Assembly: GCA_963693305.1 (NCBI GenBank)
Contig: OY855904.1
Span: 12,298,496-12,362,495 of the forward strand
Direction: 5' to 3'
DNA length: 64,000 bases
Origin: Meandrina meandrites
Taxonomy: Eukaryota > Cnidaria > Anthozoa > Scleractinia > Meandrinidae
Shown: positions 33,801 to 47,800 of the stretch, piece after piece
How positions within the stretch are numbered: the first letter of the stretch is position 1
Layout: each line of letters starts with the position of its first letter
Notes under the pieces: model-generated
Databases searched by the model: none
The model's input: the letters and a program-made list of their open reading frames with translations, nothing else
What the model was told of the DNA's origin: nothing
Translations under genes and position numbers: made by a program

Positions 33801-35829
33801 GTGAAGTGTGACAAGATTGACCAAACCAACCAAATTTGGTGAGGTGACCACAATTCAGTGAAATAAGACATTCACCCCATACTAAAACCAGTGTAAAACC
33901 AGGAACACCAGAACATGCGGGAGCACCCTTGAAACATGTTGAAAAAGCAAACCCTAACTACATGTAGCAATTGCTAAGTAACCACTGACATCGACCTAGC
34001 TAGATTGAGAACCTAAAGAGAAGTAGATACTGCAACTAGAGATGGAACATCTTGAATAGGAGGATCAGATTAAAACAGAGAACAGATTAAAATGATGTCA
34101 AATAGCAGGGGCACCTATATTGTCTCGCTATCCATTCTGCAATACATATGAGGTGTTTTATTCCAGAATCTGTACCTGAACAAAAACCTTTCTGGTACAG
34201 AGTGTAAGACCAGTCAAGAGAAAATTACTCTGGCTAACAAACTGGGCAGAATGAGCGTTTTGTGTGAACAGTATAATACTAAGTAGGCATACCTGTTACA
34301 TTGTATGTTTTGATAGGACAGTACAATTTCCATGATGAAACAGTAAACGATGTTGTAATATACACCTGTAGTACTTATTTAACTTGTTCTTTTCCTACTC
34401 TCAGGTTCAGATAGAGGGATTTGATTATGTGGGTCTTGGAAGTGCTACTAACAAGAAAGATGCTGAAACAAATGCAGCCAAGGATTTCTGTGGCTTCTTA
34501 ATTGGAGCTGGAATTATCCCTCCAGACTCATTCCCAGATGATTTATTTGTGAGTATTGTACATGTAATGGTTACTTTATTCTCACATATATAACAAAGGA
34601 TGTTGTTATACATTGCAGACAAACCATTTTCAGTTGCAACTTGAAATTGCATTCTGTACATCAAAAATGAGATCAATTCAATCTGCAACTGATTTTTTTT
34701 TCAATAGCAATGTCAGTTACATATTTGTGTCTTGAGACAAGGTTAAAGCCAGGATTCGTTGAGAGAAACTTCACCTACAGCTTATTTTTGTAATAAGCAA
34801 ATATTCTAAATTAGATAGTTAAGCAAAAGATGCAAGGGTGATGTTCTTCTGTGGCTTGACTTGCTAATTAATACTCACCTGACTCTAAATTTTCTTGTAT
34901 TGTTTCTTTAATGGTAATTGATGTCTGCACTATTAGTTGGAGGTTTGTAAAGCCAATATAATAAAGCACATTCAAATACTCTTAAAATGCTCTAGAATTC
35001 TTGAAACTGTTCTGAACTTCAGCTGAATACCTAATACAAAGCAGAATACCCACTCAGCTTGCCAAAACTCCTGTGAAGACAATTGGCATTGGAGCTGTAC
35101 TCAACAAAAAGTGTTTGGTAAAAATTGTTTGATACCTGTGCATTATATGTATAACAAAAAATATGTTTTTCTGGAAAACAGGGAGAAGGACCAACAGCAC
35201 CAGCAGCAGCCATGCCAACTCAACAACAACAACTTCCATCATCTGCCGCACCAGCACCTCATGCACAACTCATGCCAAATCAAAACCAGCAGTCAGGACC
35301 AGCCCAGGGTAAATCGTTCCCTTCACAACCACTTCCTCTCATGATGCAACAGGGTATGTAATACATTAGATTACAAGGTTGGAATTAATAATCATAAATA
35401 TCACTTGCAGGTAGTTTGTCACTGTGCACAGAATGCAACCCCATTACAATAACGTTCTCATTTCTCCAAGTTTGTGATCTCAATAATGAAGAAAAAAATT
35501 TCATCAGTATAGCTGGAGGATACTGTTTTCAGATGATGAATCACCAATTAAATTTACGCAATGGAGAGAAATGTCTTCACCATTGTTGTTAATGTTTTGG
35601 CAAGTCCTTAGCAAAACCAAATTTTTAATTTGGTACCCTATTATTCAATCATGATTATCATAATAATGTGCAAGTACTTAGAAAGTTGTTACTTTTTGTA
35701 AGTTAAATTAATATTGTGTGTGCTCACTCAGGTGGTTCAGGGCCTGGTGCTAACCAAATGGATGGCTGGAGTGGAGCTGGTCAAAGGGATTACCACTACA
35801 GTATGTATAATAAACGGAAGTTTGAAGAG
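30874..35829 (+). CDS. DHX9: DHX9 exons 1-4: first dsRNA-binding domain and linker
   Basis: Exons 30874-30981, 34405-34548, 35182-35353 and 35732-35829; residues 1-174. The dsRBD runs from [16 protein letters not shown] through [19 protein letters not shown], with the N-K-K-D-A helix-2 signature that contacts RNA. The linker is rich in Gln, Pro and Ala ([11 protein letters not shown] and similar), more so than I recall in the vertebrate protein. Exon 3 could alternatively end at an internal GT (35310-35311), but only the later donor at 35354 keeps the phase to exon 4. Confidence 0.93.
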
Positions 35830-38800
35830 GTATGTGCATGAGCTTAAAATTAAAACATATCATTCTATGCTGTTAAATTAACATGTTCTATATTTATGTT
35901 GATTGTACAATGCATCATGGTTTTGTGCTTGCAATATTAATGCTTCTACTTTCAACTGTTTTAGTCACCATGTTGACTTAAAATATTGTTTTTGCCAAGT
36001 AAGTTACTGGTCGAGGAGAATATTGCAAAAGGATGGTCCCAAGATAGGTTTTATTTCTAGATTTCTTGCAACCAGGTTCTACCAATTGTGCCTTACCTTT
36101 TTATTGTCACTCATATGAAAGCTGTAAGGAATACATATGGATGTATAGTTGCATGATAGGATCTGACCTCCAGACCAATCAAATACCATGACCAGCAACT
36201 CTCCTTAGACTTTCTTCTTAAAGGTCACTTGTTGAGTACGTTGTGGTATAGACTGTCCTGTTTATGCACTTCTGTTTGACTATGAAATCAATTTATCTTG
36301 TGGTGTATTATTTATATCTCAGGCTGAAGATGTGGATCTGAATGCTCATCTCCATGGAAACTGGACATTAGCAAATGCCAAGTCTCGGCTACACCAATAT
36401 TTGCAGCAGAACAGGCTTCCTGCTGATTTTAAGTACTCGGCAGGTGGTCCAGATCACAACAGGTACGTGTCCCTGTTGAGTATTAAGTAAAAGACCAGCA
36501 GGCTCAGTAAATGTATGCTTGGAATTCTAAAGAAGCCAAGATTCCAAAATAACTTTATGAGGATTTACTTACTGTTTATCTTGAAGAGGTGGACAAGAGT
36601 TCTACTGTTTTTAATTTACTCTATTTGGGTCCAGGATAATTCTGAGTCTGGTTCAGAAAGGTTTCTATCCAAATTTTTTTCTTTGAGTTATTGGTTCATT
36701 CACTTACATGTCATGTATAACATGAAAAAAAGTTCACACAGATTATGAAAATTATTATTCAATTCATCTTTTAAGTTCATTTATTAATAAGACTTTTGCT
36801 ACTGTATGCATTATGAAAGATTGGATATTGATATATGTTGTTGCCCTTTTGTAGACACTTTGTCGCGGAATTATCTGTATTTGTGAAGTCTCACAGAAGA
36901 AGTAAGTGCTAGAAATTCCAATCAGCTTACACATAATGAAGGATGCTGTAAAAGATGTTTATTAAGCATAATTTTGAGAAGCTAAAAAACAACTTAGATT
37001 AAAGGAAATCCTCAACAAGTGATTTAAACTCACAAGGAAGTGAGAAAGATACATGGCTAATAATGAAACATATGCACACAGATTATAATCTGTGGAAAAA
37101 TAAAGCTTAAAAATGAGTCAGAGACCTGATAAGCCAATCCTATACTATTGTGTTGTACTGTAACAGTATTTAAACTGTAGCCTCAAGAATTTCTTCTGTC
37201 ATAAGCAAAAAGAACTAAGCCAGACAAATTTTGATAATTTAAATTTAAATGAATTTAACTAACTGTTCTTTTTTAGCCATCAGTGCTCGTGAACATGCTT
37301 CCACAAAGAAACAAGCTGCTCAGAACACTTCACTAAGCCTTGTTCGACAATTATTTCACATGGGAGCCCTGGAGGCTGCTGAGCCAGGCCAGCTTCAACC
37401 AAAAAGGAAGAAAGTTGATGAGGTAATTACTACATGTAAACAAATGCTAACTAAAGGCATTTACTGGTAGTTTTAAGAGGGCAAATGGTCAGCTAGGGAA
37501 TATTGACTAATAAATCACCAGATTGTCAGAACTATGTTGAACTTCTGAGCAAAGCCTATTCGTCATTAAGGCGAAATGATATTCTAAAACATCAGATGCA
37601 AGCCAGCATTTTGATACAGTTGTCTCTCCTCTTCTTTTGATCCTTTACATCTCCACATCAAGTCCCATCTTTTTGCACCCATCCAACAAATATGCTACTG
37701 GAGGGTAAGACCTTGCCCTCCAACAACATTTTCCATACAAATCGTTTCAATTTTTCAAAACTTTAAACCATCATAAAATCTCATTCTTTAATGCCAGTAG
37801 CCTTGAATTTGGTGATATTGCTTTTTTTCGATGCGCTCTTTCCATTTCTGCCATTCTTTAAGTTATAGCCCCTAATAGAATTTTTTTAGTAAAAATTTGG
37901 TTACGGACATGTATTAACCATTATATTAATAAGACTTCTTTGATTCCGCGGAACACTTAGTTTGAAATAATGCAACCTAAGTTAAACAATAAGCTGTGTT
38001 GTAAATTCTTTTGATGATCAGATTGAGCCATATGATGTTGGAATCAGTCCTGACATGGAACTGCAAGTTTCCAACCTACTTCAAAGTCTTGAAATTCAAC
38101 CAGTTCCTCAGGTAAAGTGCTGTTACAGTACAGCTTTTAAAACCTGCATGCACCTTGGCATCTAACTTATTTATTCACCTATTAGATGAGGGATTTTTTT
38201 ACAAACTGAAACTAGTTTTTGTAAGAATTTTTGGGAGAAAGGAGTTTGACTGTTAAGAAAAAGCCACTATATATAATTTATTGAGTATCAATATTATTAT
38301 TATCAATTATGTAAGCTAGGATTGGCTTCTAGCTTTGGTAGGTTTATTATGATCTGTTGATATTAACTGAGTACATTATTGTTCCAATCAACCTCATGTG
38401 AACTGTAAGCAATGGAGCACAATTGTTAAGCTTGTGATTGACATGTCCTTGTTGAGTTTTTCCAAGACCTTGATGTGTGATTTGTTTTGCACCAGCTAAC
38501 CATAGATTGCATGGTTTGTTACGTAACTAACGATTTCACTTTATTTGCCATTGATCATAATATGGCAATGGCCAATGAACCTTGAAAAACAGAAACAAAC
38601 AAATGGATCAAGGTGATTGACAGCAGCGAAAAATGTAACCATTGATTGAACAGAGTTTATGTGTTATATGGACTGGCACAATATTGCAAAGTGGGGATTT
38701 CAAAAGGGTTATCCAGGAGTGTGCACTTTCTAGTTTACATCATAGAAAGACTTCACTCCATTTAAAACACATGTATAATATGCAAGAAAACCTTGTTGCC

Positions 38801-41800
38801 ATGTTGGTGTCCAATGCACCTGAGGTTGGTGGGTCTTATACCAAAGGGTAAAGAGGAGTATACACTCTCTGAGCTTTCTTCACAGAGAGAGTTCACTCCA
38901 TTTTTATTATTACAAGACAACCTGGTGCATCAGTGCCCAATTTGTCTAAGATTGTTGATTTTAATGTCAAAAGATATTGAGGATTGTACATTCTCTAAGC
39001 TTGCATCATAGAGAGGGTTCACTCCATTTTACAGTGTCCTAGATAAAGATAGCCTTAATTGTGCATTTCAGTATAAAATGTGCAAGGTTGGGTCATTCTC
39101 TCTGTATATGAGCTTTCAGAGAGGCAAGACTGCATCCTTGAAGTGACAAAAGAGCTAATGCCTAATATCTTGAAGATGTTTGATTTAGCACTGAATTTAC
39201 ATCCACGTTATCTGCCCCAAATGTGCTGTCCACTTCAGAACAGTGTCAGCTGATGGCCACTTGAGAATTATACATTCCAAGTACTTGATTCTTGTGCTTG
39301 ATAAATTAATGTGACCATCGACTGTAAAGGTCCTATTGGAATTATCAATCACATAACGCTTGATCATCATTCCAGCAAATGATCTGAAAAAACTCTCTTA
39401 CTAGGCAGTTTGGTGTGTATGTTGGGTCTATTTTACCATAATTTCTGTATTTTTGCTTGCTTTAGATGCAAGCCAAAAATACTAGAAGCCATCAACTGTA
39501 GTATGCACGCCAAACTGCCTTTTAGGATGTGTTGTAAGCAATACCATTTTGCAAAATGTGTATCTCAGGGCTTTATCTTTGTCAGACTTGCATGTAGGAA
39601 GCCTTCGGGTGCACATTGTGCAAGTGATGTTTAATATGGACTGTAGACCTGCATCTGACACTGTTCTTGTCTTGGACAGGGGCTTTATGGCAAATGTCTG
39701 CTTCAAGGGTGTAGTCTTTCCTCTTTGTTATAGCTTCTGTTCAAGGAGAGTGATCCCACAAGTGGAGCAGACTATTTTTCTTGGCTAAGGTAACTTGGAT
39801 TTCAAAGAACTCTCTTTGAGTTTAAAACTAAATACAATTATATTATGTAGTATCGTGAAATAGGCCCTCAAAGGTAATCTAAAAGTTTGAAATTTTTAAT
39901 GTAAAAAGTGTTTTGTACATTCCTAATGGTCTAAATTAGAAACAGGAAGTAAGTCTGTGGTAAAGCTGTGTATTAGCATGATCACTAATGGTTGGTTCAC
40001 ATTTTGTGAGATCAGCCCAAGCACAAGATGGCATACGCATGTGCATTGCATTCTAACTTCTGACAGATGAAGATTGCCTGATAGTAGTCACATTAACAGC
40101 CAAATCTAGTACTTTTGCCTTTGCTTATCTCATGTTAGTTTAGAACCAGGAAATAAGCACAAGCATAAGAAAGGAAAAAAGTATTTTCTTATTTGTTGTG
40201 CTTATCGCACACTGATTCACATTCAAGTTTTCGGCACCCTTAGGCTTGTGCTAATCACACAAGTATGAACCAGGCTTAAGTCTTTTAGTTTTTAAACAGT
40301 AAAAGAAATAAATTTATAATTCAATTATTGCGCCATTTTACCATATAAGGGCAAAAGAACGCGCAAAATATGCCATGTTATTACACTGTAGAACAGGGCA
40401 AAAATACAGACTGAAAGAGGAGCGTCAAAATGGCCAAACCAAACTTTATTCTATTAGTGGAATAATTAATCCCTTATTCAATGGTTTAACATATAATACA
40501 TGCAGACATTTTGCTCATTGCCTGTATTTTTACGCAACTTGCAAAATATCCGCACGTATTATATGTTAAACCATGGAATAAGGTGTATTTATATGGCAAT
40601 TAAATTAATGTAAAAAAGTGCAATGTAAGACTGCTGAGGAGAGATGGCCAATAAGCTAAGTGTTTCAAAGGTAAGCTTTAGACACAGTAAGATAAGAACT
40701 TAATTCACAATCAGATGTTGGCTGTGTAAAATGTTACACTCACACAGAATACTATTAAATGAGAAATAATAACGCAAGACATTTCTAAAATTTGCCTAAG
40801 TTTTAAAATGCAGGAGCAAGCTACTATTAGCCAACCTAAACTGCAGCAGAATTTTTCCAAAACCTAGCCAGACCTAGAGAAATAAATAGATCTACTTTAC
40901 AAGTACTTTACTTGTAAAATACAAATAATTGTCATTGTTAGTGACACTTTTCAGAGAGACTTGATGTTTCTATCTGACAACATTCCCTAAAACAGCTGCA
41001 AGTACAATTACTAAATGGCTCTGAATCTATCTTTAGTTACTAATAAAATTAATATAGCCAGTTCTAAAGTTACGTTATGAAGATTTAAAGCTTCACAGAT
41101 CTAAAGTTACTAAGGAAGATTGGAAGCCTCACAGATTTTTCCATCTGAAAGAAATGGGACTAAACCAACCTTGCTTGTGTCGTTTTAGCCTCAAGACCCA
41201 ACCCAGGCTGTATCCATTGTCCTCCCCCCTGGAATGGTTAAATTTCAAGATGCACAGCATGAAGCAGGCTCTGGTATAGTGGAGTGGACTGCACCAAATA
41301 TGAACTGGAATCCATGGATTAACCAACCTATGATTATTGAGGGCGCCGAGGAGTATCAAGTAAGTGCCATGTTTAAGTCTAGCCACCATTATTTTGTAAT
41401 ATTATTATTACTTAACAAAGTGAGTGGAAGATAAAGATACTTATTAAGTAAGTGTGCAGATTAGTTTTACTCATTTCAGCAATTTCAACAACCCTGTAAA
41501 AGACTTGCAACCAAACTAAAGATACATTACACTGTACTTGGAAAAAATTTGGCTGATTTTATTTTGGACAAAAAAGTGTCCTGAATAAAACTGTCCGAAA
41601 TATGTGCAGTACAGTTAATTTTTCAGTATGTACTTTTGTTTTCTTTGGAGCTCCAAAGCTTTTAGTTTCCTTTATGGAGTGAACTCTAGTTAAGACACTG
41701 TTTGAGATACATAATGGCTAGATATAATTTGTGTTGTGTCTGTAAAACCTCAAGGGTGCAGTAAAAACAGCCCATTTTCACAGAATAATAATGTTGTTTC

Positions 41801-44800
41801 AGTCTTATGTGTGTTTGTGGGCATCAACTTACTTTAGCTATGTTTCAGCAAAGTGTCTGAAATTTGTTTGAAATGAGACAAAAAGTATTCAAAAATTATG
41901 TCCAAGATTGACTGCTAATGAGAGAAATGGAATGCAGGCTCTTGATGATAGGTGACACAAAGTGTCCTCACTGTTACATGTAAATGTTTACCAAAACAGA
42001 CATAATTCTGTCTTGAAAATATGAAGTACTTTTAATAACTGAGGATATTTGATCATCTGAATTGTTTCATAAGTGTCTCTTTGTGATCTAGGAACCTATC
42101 CCAACGAGTCAGGATTACCTGAATGAGTACAGAGAGAAGCATCAAAATGTTGACATGTACAAGCGCATGTTGGAGCAGCGTAGCCAGCTGCCAGTGTTTC
42201 AGTACAAGTCGGCACTGATTGAAGCTATCAAGAACAACAGGGTTGTCGTTGTGAAGGGAGCAACTGGCTGTGGAAAAACTACTCAGGTGTGAACGAGTAC
42301 TAGTGGTGCATTGTGATTTATCTTGTTCTGAATTAGAAATGAATGTTTGATTAATACATACCTATTCTGTACTATACAGAATAGCATTGCAGTTATTCTA
42401 CCCTAATAATCAGAGTGGCAATAGCATACATGTATTTGTGTAGTATAATACATAACTATAGAATTTGCAGAGGCAGTTTGTGTAGTCTAACTACAAACAG
42501 CAAATATTAGATAGACTTTCAGTCAAATTGCTTCTGATCAATTGCTGCCTACTGTTATTCTTTATAAGCTTTGAAACACCATGTTCTCTAACCCATAACA
42601 TAAGTTTAGTTTCTGTCTCATTAACAACTCAACTCACCAATTGATGTTAATATCATCATTCCTTATAGGTTCCCCAGTACATTTTGGATGATTACATTGA
42701 GGCAGGCTATGGTGCAGACTGCTGTATTGCAGTCACCCAGGTCAGTTGTGTTTTGAATTATGTTATAACCCATTCACTCCAAATAAGTGCTAAAAGAATC
42801 CTCAATATTGTAAAACTAGAAGTACCGATGAGAAGCACATGCTACCAGAAACCCATAAGGGTTGAAACGTGTAACTCCCTATGATTCGCATTGTACAAAG
42901 CGTTTGAACATTCGTTTCCAATAAGTACCATATTTGGAAAACCACGAGAAAAAAATCAACCAATCAAAATTGCAATATTTGGATTATATTTACAGCGCGC
43001 GCTAGCTCGTGCTAAATGGCGTAATCTTGTTTGGTTAAATAGAGTTAAATTTGGTTAAATTCCTCTGTTTCATCGTCATTTAATGGTCCGGAGAGCTTCA
43101 CTTGGATACTCTTGATGAATTTCTTTAGTTTCTGCGAGTAATTCACGGCGTTTAGGTCGGAATTCAAGTGATTTACCGCAAAAGCGAAAATTTTCTTGCG
43201 TGTGTCGTTACGTGTGTAAATCATTCGCGTACAAGCTCCTTGTGTTTCCAAATATGGTACTTGGCAAACTGAATGTTCGAACGCTGTGAACGTGCGTTAT
43301 ACGTTTCAACTCTTTATGAGTTTCTGATGCTACCCAATGGCTTTCATGGGAATGGTCACACACTAGGATTTAATCCGACATTCAAAAGTTAAACCGGTAA
43401 CTACCTTGTACTCCACAATAAAGTTGTACCGCATTTTAGTGGCCGGAAATAAAAGTTACGTAGTAACACTTTTATCCACAGGCTTTAAAGTAAACGTAGT
43501 AACACTTTTATCCACAGGCTTTAAAGTAAGAACTACAGTAATGGACACAGGATTTGGTTCTCAGAGTAAAAGAGTTGAGCTCATTACTTTTATGCAGTCA
43601 TGCAAATGTGTTCTGTTGCTCAAAAGTTCTTGACTGTTTTTGTAAAATCTTAGAAAAGTCTTTCAGTTTGCATCCCAAGACTTCTTGAACCAGCCATGAT
43701 TTTGCCGATTTGTTTTAATGCCAATTATTAACACAAATTCTTGTTTTTGTGATTTTGTTAATAGCCCAGACGTATCAGTGCTGTTAGTGTAGCAGAGAGA
43801 GTAGCAAGTGAAAGAGCAGAGATACTAGGCTCAAGTGTTGGTTACTCAGTCCGGTTTGACACTGTTCTACCAAGAAGCCATGCCTCCATGCTCTTCTGTA
43901 CAGTGGGTAAGCTTGTGTAATTTAGTTAATCTTTTGGGCCAACTTAGAGTCATAGTAGCATAATGGGAGAATGAAAACATCTAGTTGTAGAAGGGTATAG
44001 CTTAGAATGAAAACATGCAGTGGTTGCCGTAGAAGTGTAGAGTTTACAGTGAAATGTAGAGTTGAAGAAGTGTAACGTTTAGAATGAAAACATAGACCAC
44101 TAGAAACATGCAGTTTAGAATAAAAATGTAGAGACGTAGAAGCGTAGAGTTAAGAACAAAAACATAGAGCCATAGAAATGTAGTTTTTAGAATAAACCTG
44201 CCAGGTATATAGGCCCAAAGTACTGTACACTGAAATTATGAGTACTTTCAGTGCAAACATTGTTGGAGTCATACACACACATCTTAAAATTGTGTTGTTC
44301 CAGAAAATATCCACATGTCCCCCACAAAAGGTAATTTGGTTTTGAAACCCCACCCCACCCCCACCCAACCCCACCCCACCCCACCCCTAAGGGTTTTGAC
44401 ATGCATTTACATGTTGTTACTACCAGTCAAAAAGCTGGTCGCTCACTACCTCTCAGAATGAGTTACTTCATTGGTTCCTAAAACAATAGATAACAGGTCA
44501 TAACAATGCCCCTAACCCTGAATAACAATAGAGGTAGTGTTTACAGTGGGCGAATGAAAATAGAGGTTCCAGAGAGGTAGCATCTTACTGCTAAAATAAT
44601 GCAGCCAACCATTATTTTGTTGACTGTTTGTTGTCATTTCGTTTTTCTCCCATAGGGGTTCTTCTCAGGAAACTTGAAAATGGTCTCCATGGCATTTCTC
44701 ATGTTGTTGTGGATGAGATTCATGAGCGTGACATTAACGTAAGTTTTGGGAGATAGCATGTTCTAATGAAACACACTGTTAGCAATGTCATCCAGCTCTC

Positions 44801-47800
44801 ATTCCTCATTGGTTATTTTGTTTCTATATGTTGTCAGGAGCCTTGTGATGTAGTCATTCATTCGTCTTCACTGCACAACGGGACACTAAGGCCTAATAAT
44901 AGGCCACATGACTTTGAAGATGACTTCCACTCAGGTTGTCAAAATGTCAGTCACCAATAACAGTTCTTTCCAGAACTACTCTCACAAGGACGATCACACT
45001 AGGCTTCATAATGTAGTCAAACCTTCTGTATTTTCTATTATGTGGACACTTTTGGACCCAGATTTAACTGTCTTCTTATGAGAAATAGGGGGCACATTTT
45101 TCTAATGTTTACTGCATTACACTCTGGACCAGGTCAAGTGGACCAGCTTTGTGATCGAGCACTGGCTGGGGTCATAGTGTTGCATTCTTGGGCAAGACAC
45201 TTGACTTTTATAGTGCCTCTTTCCATGGTCGAGTATAAATGGCTAATGGAAAACTGCACATATATGAAGTGACTCTGCAGTTGTGTCAGAGCTTGATTTT
45301 ACAGGATTGATTGCCAACGAGTCAGGCCTTCTGGAAGACCAGAAGGCCTGACGAGGCGGCAGATTATAGAGCCGTGAGAAGATTTGTATGTGCGGAAAAA
45401 ATCTCACAAACACTCCAAAATGTAGAAATGTAAGTAATGTAATGTAATGTAATGTAAGGTAATGTAAGGTAATGTAATGTAAGGTAGATCGTGACGACAC
45501 AATGTCTGATGTTTTTAGCCAATCTGTTGAGCAGAAACTGTTCAGCACGTGCACAATTTGTCATAGTTTTGGCCAATCAGCGCGCTACTTATTTGTTCAG
45601 CACGTGCACGATGCATGATTCATGGCGTCGATACGTGATCCGCAAACTCACATGTGTGTGAGAACCTAAACAACGGCCGGTACGCGATATGCTTTTAGCC
45701 AACGAGAGGCTCTTCCGAAAAGATTTATTCAAGAAAATCTGCCCAGAATCAATGGAGAAACAAAGAAGATGACCTCGGATACAGGCAAAGTGAAAACTGC
45801 TCACGTTTGTTGCAGTATTGAGCTGAGTGACACTGAATCGCTGCAGAATTATTTCCCTTCGCATTGCCAGTAGATTCTTCCAGTACCAAGTAAGCTTTAT
45901 TGAGATTATTTGACATTTTTATTTCGATGAAAAGTGCGTTCTTTGCTTCATTTTTCCCCTACTCGCTAGTAATGGCAATCTTTCGGAATGAAAAAAGATC
46001 GAACTGAAAGCATTTAGAATCTGTACGTGACCGCTTATCGAAACAATCTCCGCAGGAATTCCAAACCCCGGTATGGAAATCGCCACGAAATGTTCATTGC
46101 TCTAGTTCTACATCTTGTATTTTAAGAGCACTAAGTACTGTATATATATACTCTGTATATGTGCTTCTAAAAGCAAATAAAAAGGAAATTTATTTTATGG
46201 AGTTGTTTCAAATGACGACCAATGACGCATATGGCGACAGGAGCTTGTAATTGTAATTGTGGCTTGCGCCCCCACGACGCGAGGTCATAATTTCAAAATA
46301 AAGTATTTCTTAGCTGGATGACCTCGACAGTAAACATTTTATACCTGTTTCTACCGGTATATTTTATTTTAGGGCGCGAATGCCCTAAATCTTTTTGATT
46401 TTCGAACGATTTTCTTCAGCGCCAGAATCAAAACAATAACAAACACTCGCAGTCGACAGAGAGTCTTTAATATTAAATTTAGTAATCAATTAGTCTTGTG
46501 AAGCGGGTAGGGGGTTGGGTAAAATGCAGCCTTTATTTGTGTTACTATATATGAAGTAAACAAAGGCTATATATTTTCCGAGTTTCAGTGGCTCACAGCC
46601 ACTTTGATTTAAGGTCTATTGGACTTAAAAACAGCTGACATCTTTCCAAAATAGCGGCATAGAACTGCAATGGCTTGCAACCCTCAAATTACATGGATTT
46701 CACAAGGTTTCTCACTACTTTAGTATCATTTTAGAACTCCTTCATTAGGCCTTCACCAAATCGCATCAGTTTATTCCATAAACATTCCGCAACGAATACA
46801 TGCAATGTACATTGATCACACCCACATCATAAAGTGTACTTTTAGTCAAACATTTACAATAAATTTATTATCCTCACAACCCTTCTCTCTTGTTGTACTC
46901 GTTGGCACTTCTACCGATAGGTACCACTAGTTTAAATACTTAGTAAGAAGGTGGTTTTTTTTTTTCACTGCAGACTGATTTTGTTCTGGTCATCTTGCGT
47001 GATATGATTCAAGCGTACCCCAACTTGCGAGTTGTTCTTATGTCAGCCACCATTGACACTCAAATGTTTACAGAATACTTTGGTAACTGTCCTATTGTGG
47101 AAATAGAAGGGAGATCATTTCCTGTCCAAGGTACAATTATAGCTCTTCTATAAATCATCTTTTGAAGAAGAAAGCAACTATTGTCATTTGATTATACAGC
47201 CAACTGTTACTAAAGTAGACTCGTTTTAGACTACCACTCATTGATTGCCCTAGAAGACAGTAATGCCTAGGATTGAATGCAGCTTTGATAATTACAAATT
47301 TTATGATTTTTAGCAGGTTGTGTGTGATAACTATCAATTACACAGTTTTTGCACACACACTTTGCCAAAAATCGTAAAATTTGAAAATTTGTAGCTCTGT
47401 TCAATCTTAAACATACATGTCACAGATATAAGTGCAGTTTCAACAGCTGGAAAATTATTTTTGTATATTTCTGCTTGCACAGAATATTACCTTGAAGATG
47501 TGATCCAGATGCTGAATTTTGTTCCACCCCTTCCTGAGAAAAAGAAAAAGAGGGATGATGTTGATGATGACGAGGAGGTGAGAGTTACATTGTTAAAGCT
47601 ATCAGTATCTAAAAAAAGCAAAGCTGAACTTGCAGTGGTTGATATTTTGTAACTGGTCAAGCTTAATACCAATATTGTACTTTCTCTTAGGAAAACTGTA
47701 ACTTAACATGCAGTGATGACTACTCATTCCAAACCAAGAATGCTTTAGCACAACTGAGTGAAAAGGAAATGTCTTTTGAGCTTGTGGAGGTAACCCTGTT

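Larger units (their letters stand above)
30982..34404 (+). other. DHX9 intron 1 (3.4 kb)
   Basis: It holds the inverted-repeat element at 31250-32963, a CTCACGC hairpin cluster at 33093-33175 and a G-run repeat near 33455. 33560-34380 shows nothing recognisable. Confidence 0.85.
38112..41188 (+). other. DHX9 intron 8 (3.1 kb)
   Basis: It contains a diverged tandem repeat (38714-39035) and a palindromic stretch (39404-39525). 39530-41180 shows no gene; small frames there are not supported by codon pattern or homology. Confidence 0.8.
44739..46973 (+). other. DHX9 intron 13 (2.2 kb)
   Basis: It separates the DEIH exon from the SAT exon. It contains a SINE 3' fragment (45130-45250), a perfect hairpin (45321-45352), a GTAAT microsatellite (45430-45486) and a duplicated GTTCAGCACGTGCAC near 45539 and 45597. 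45900-46960 holds nothing recognisable. Confidence 0.8.
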
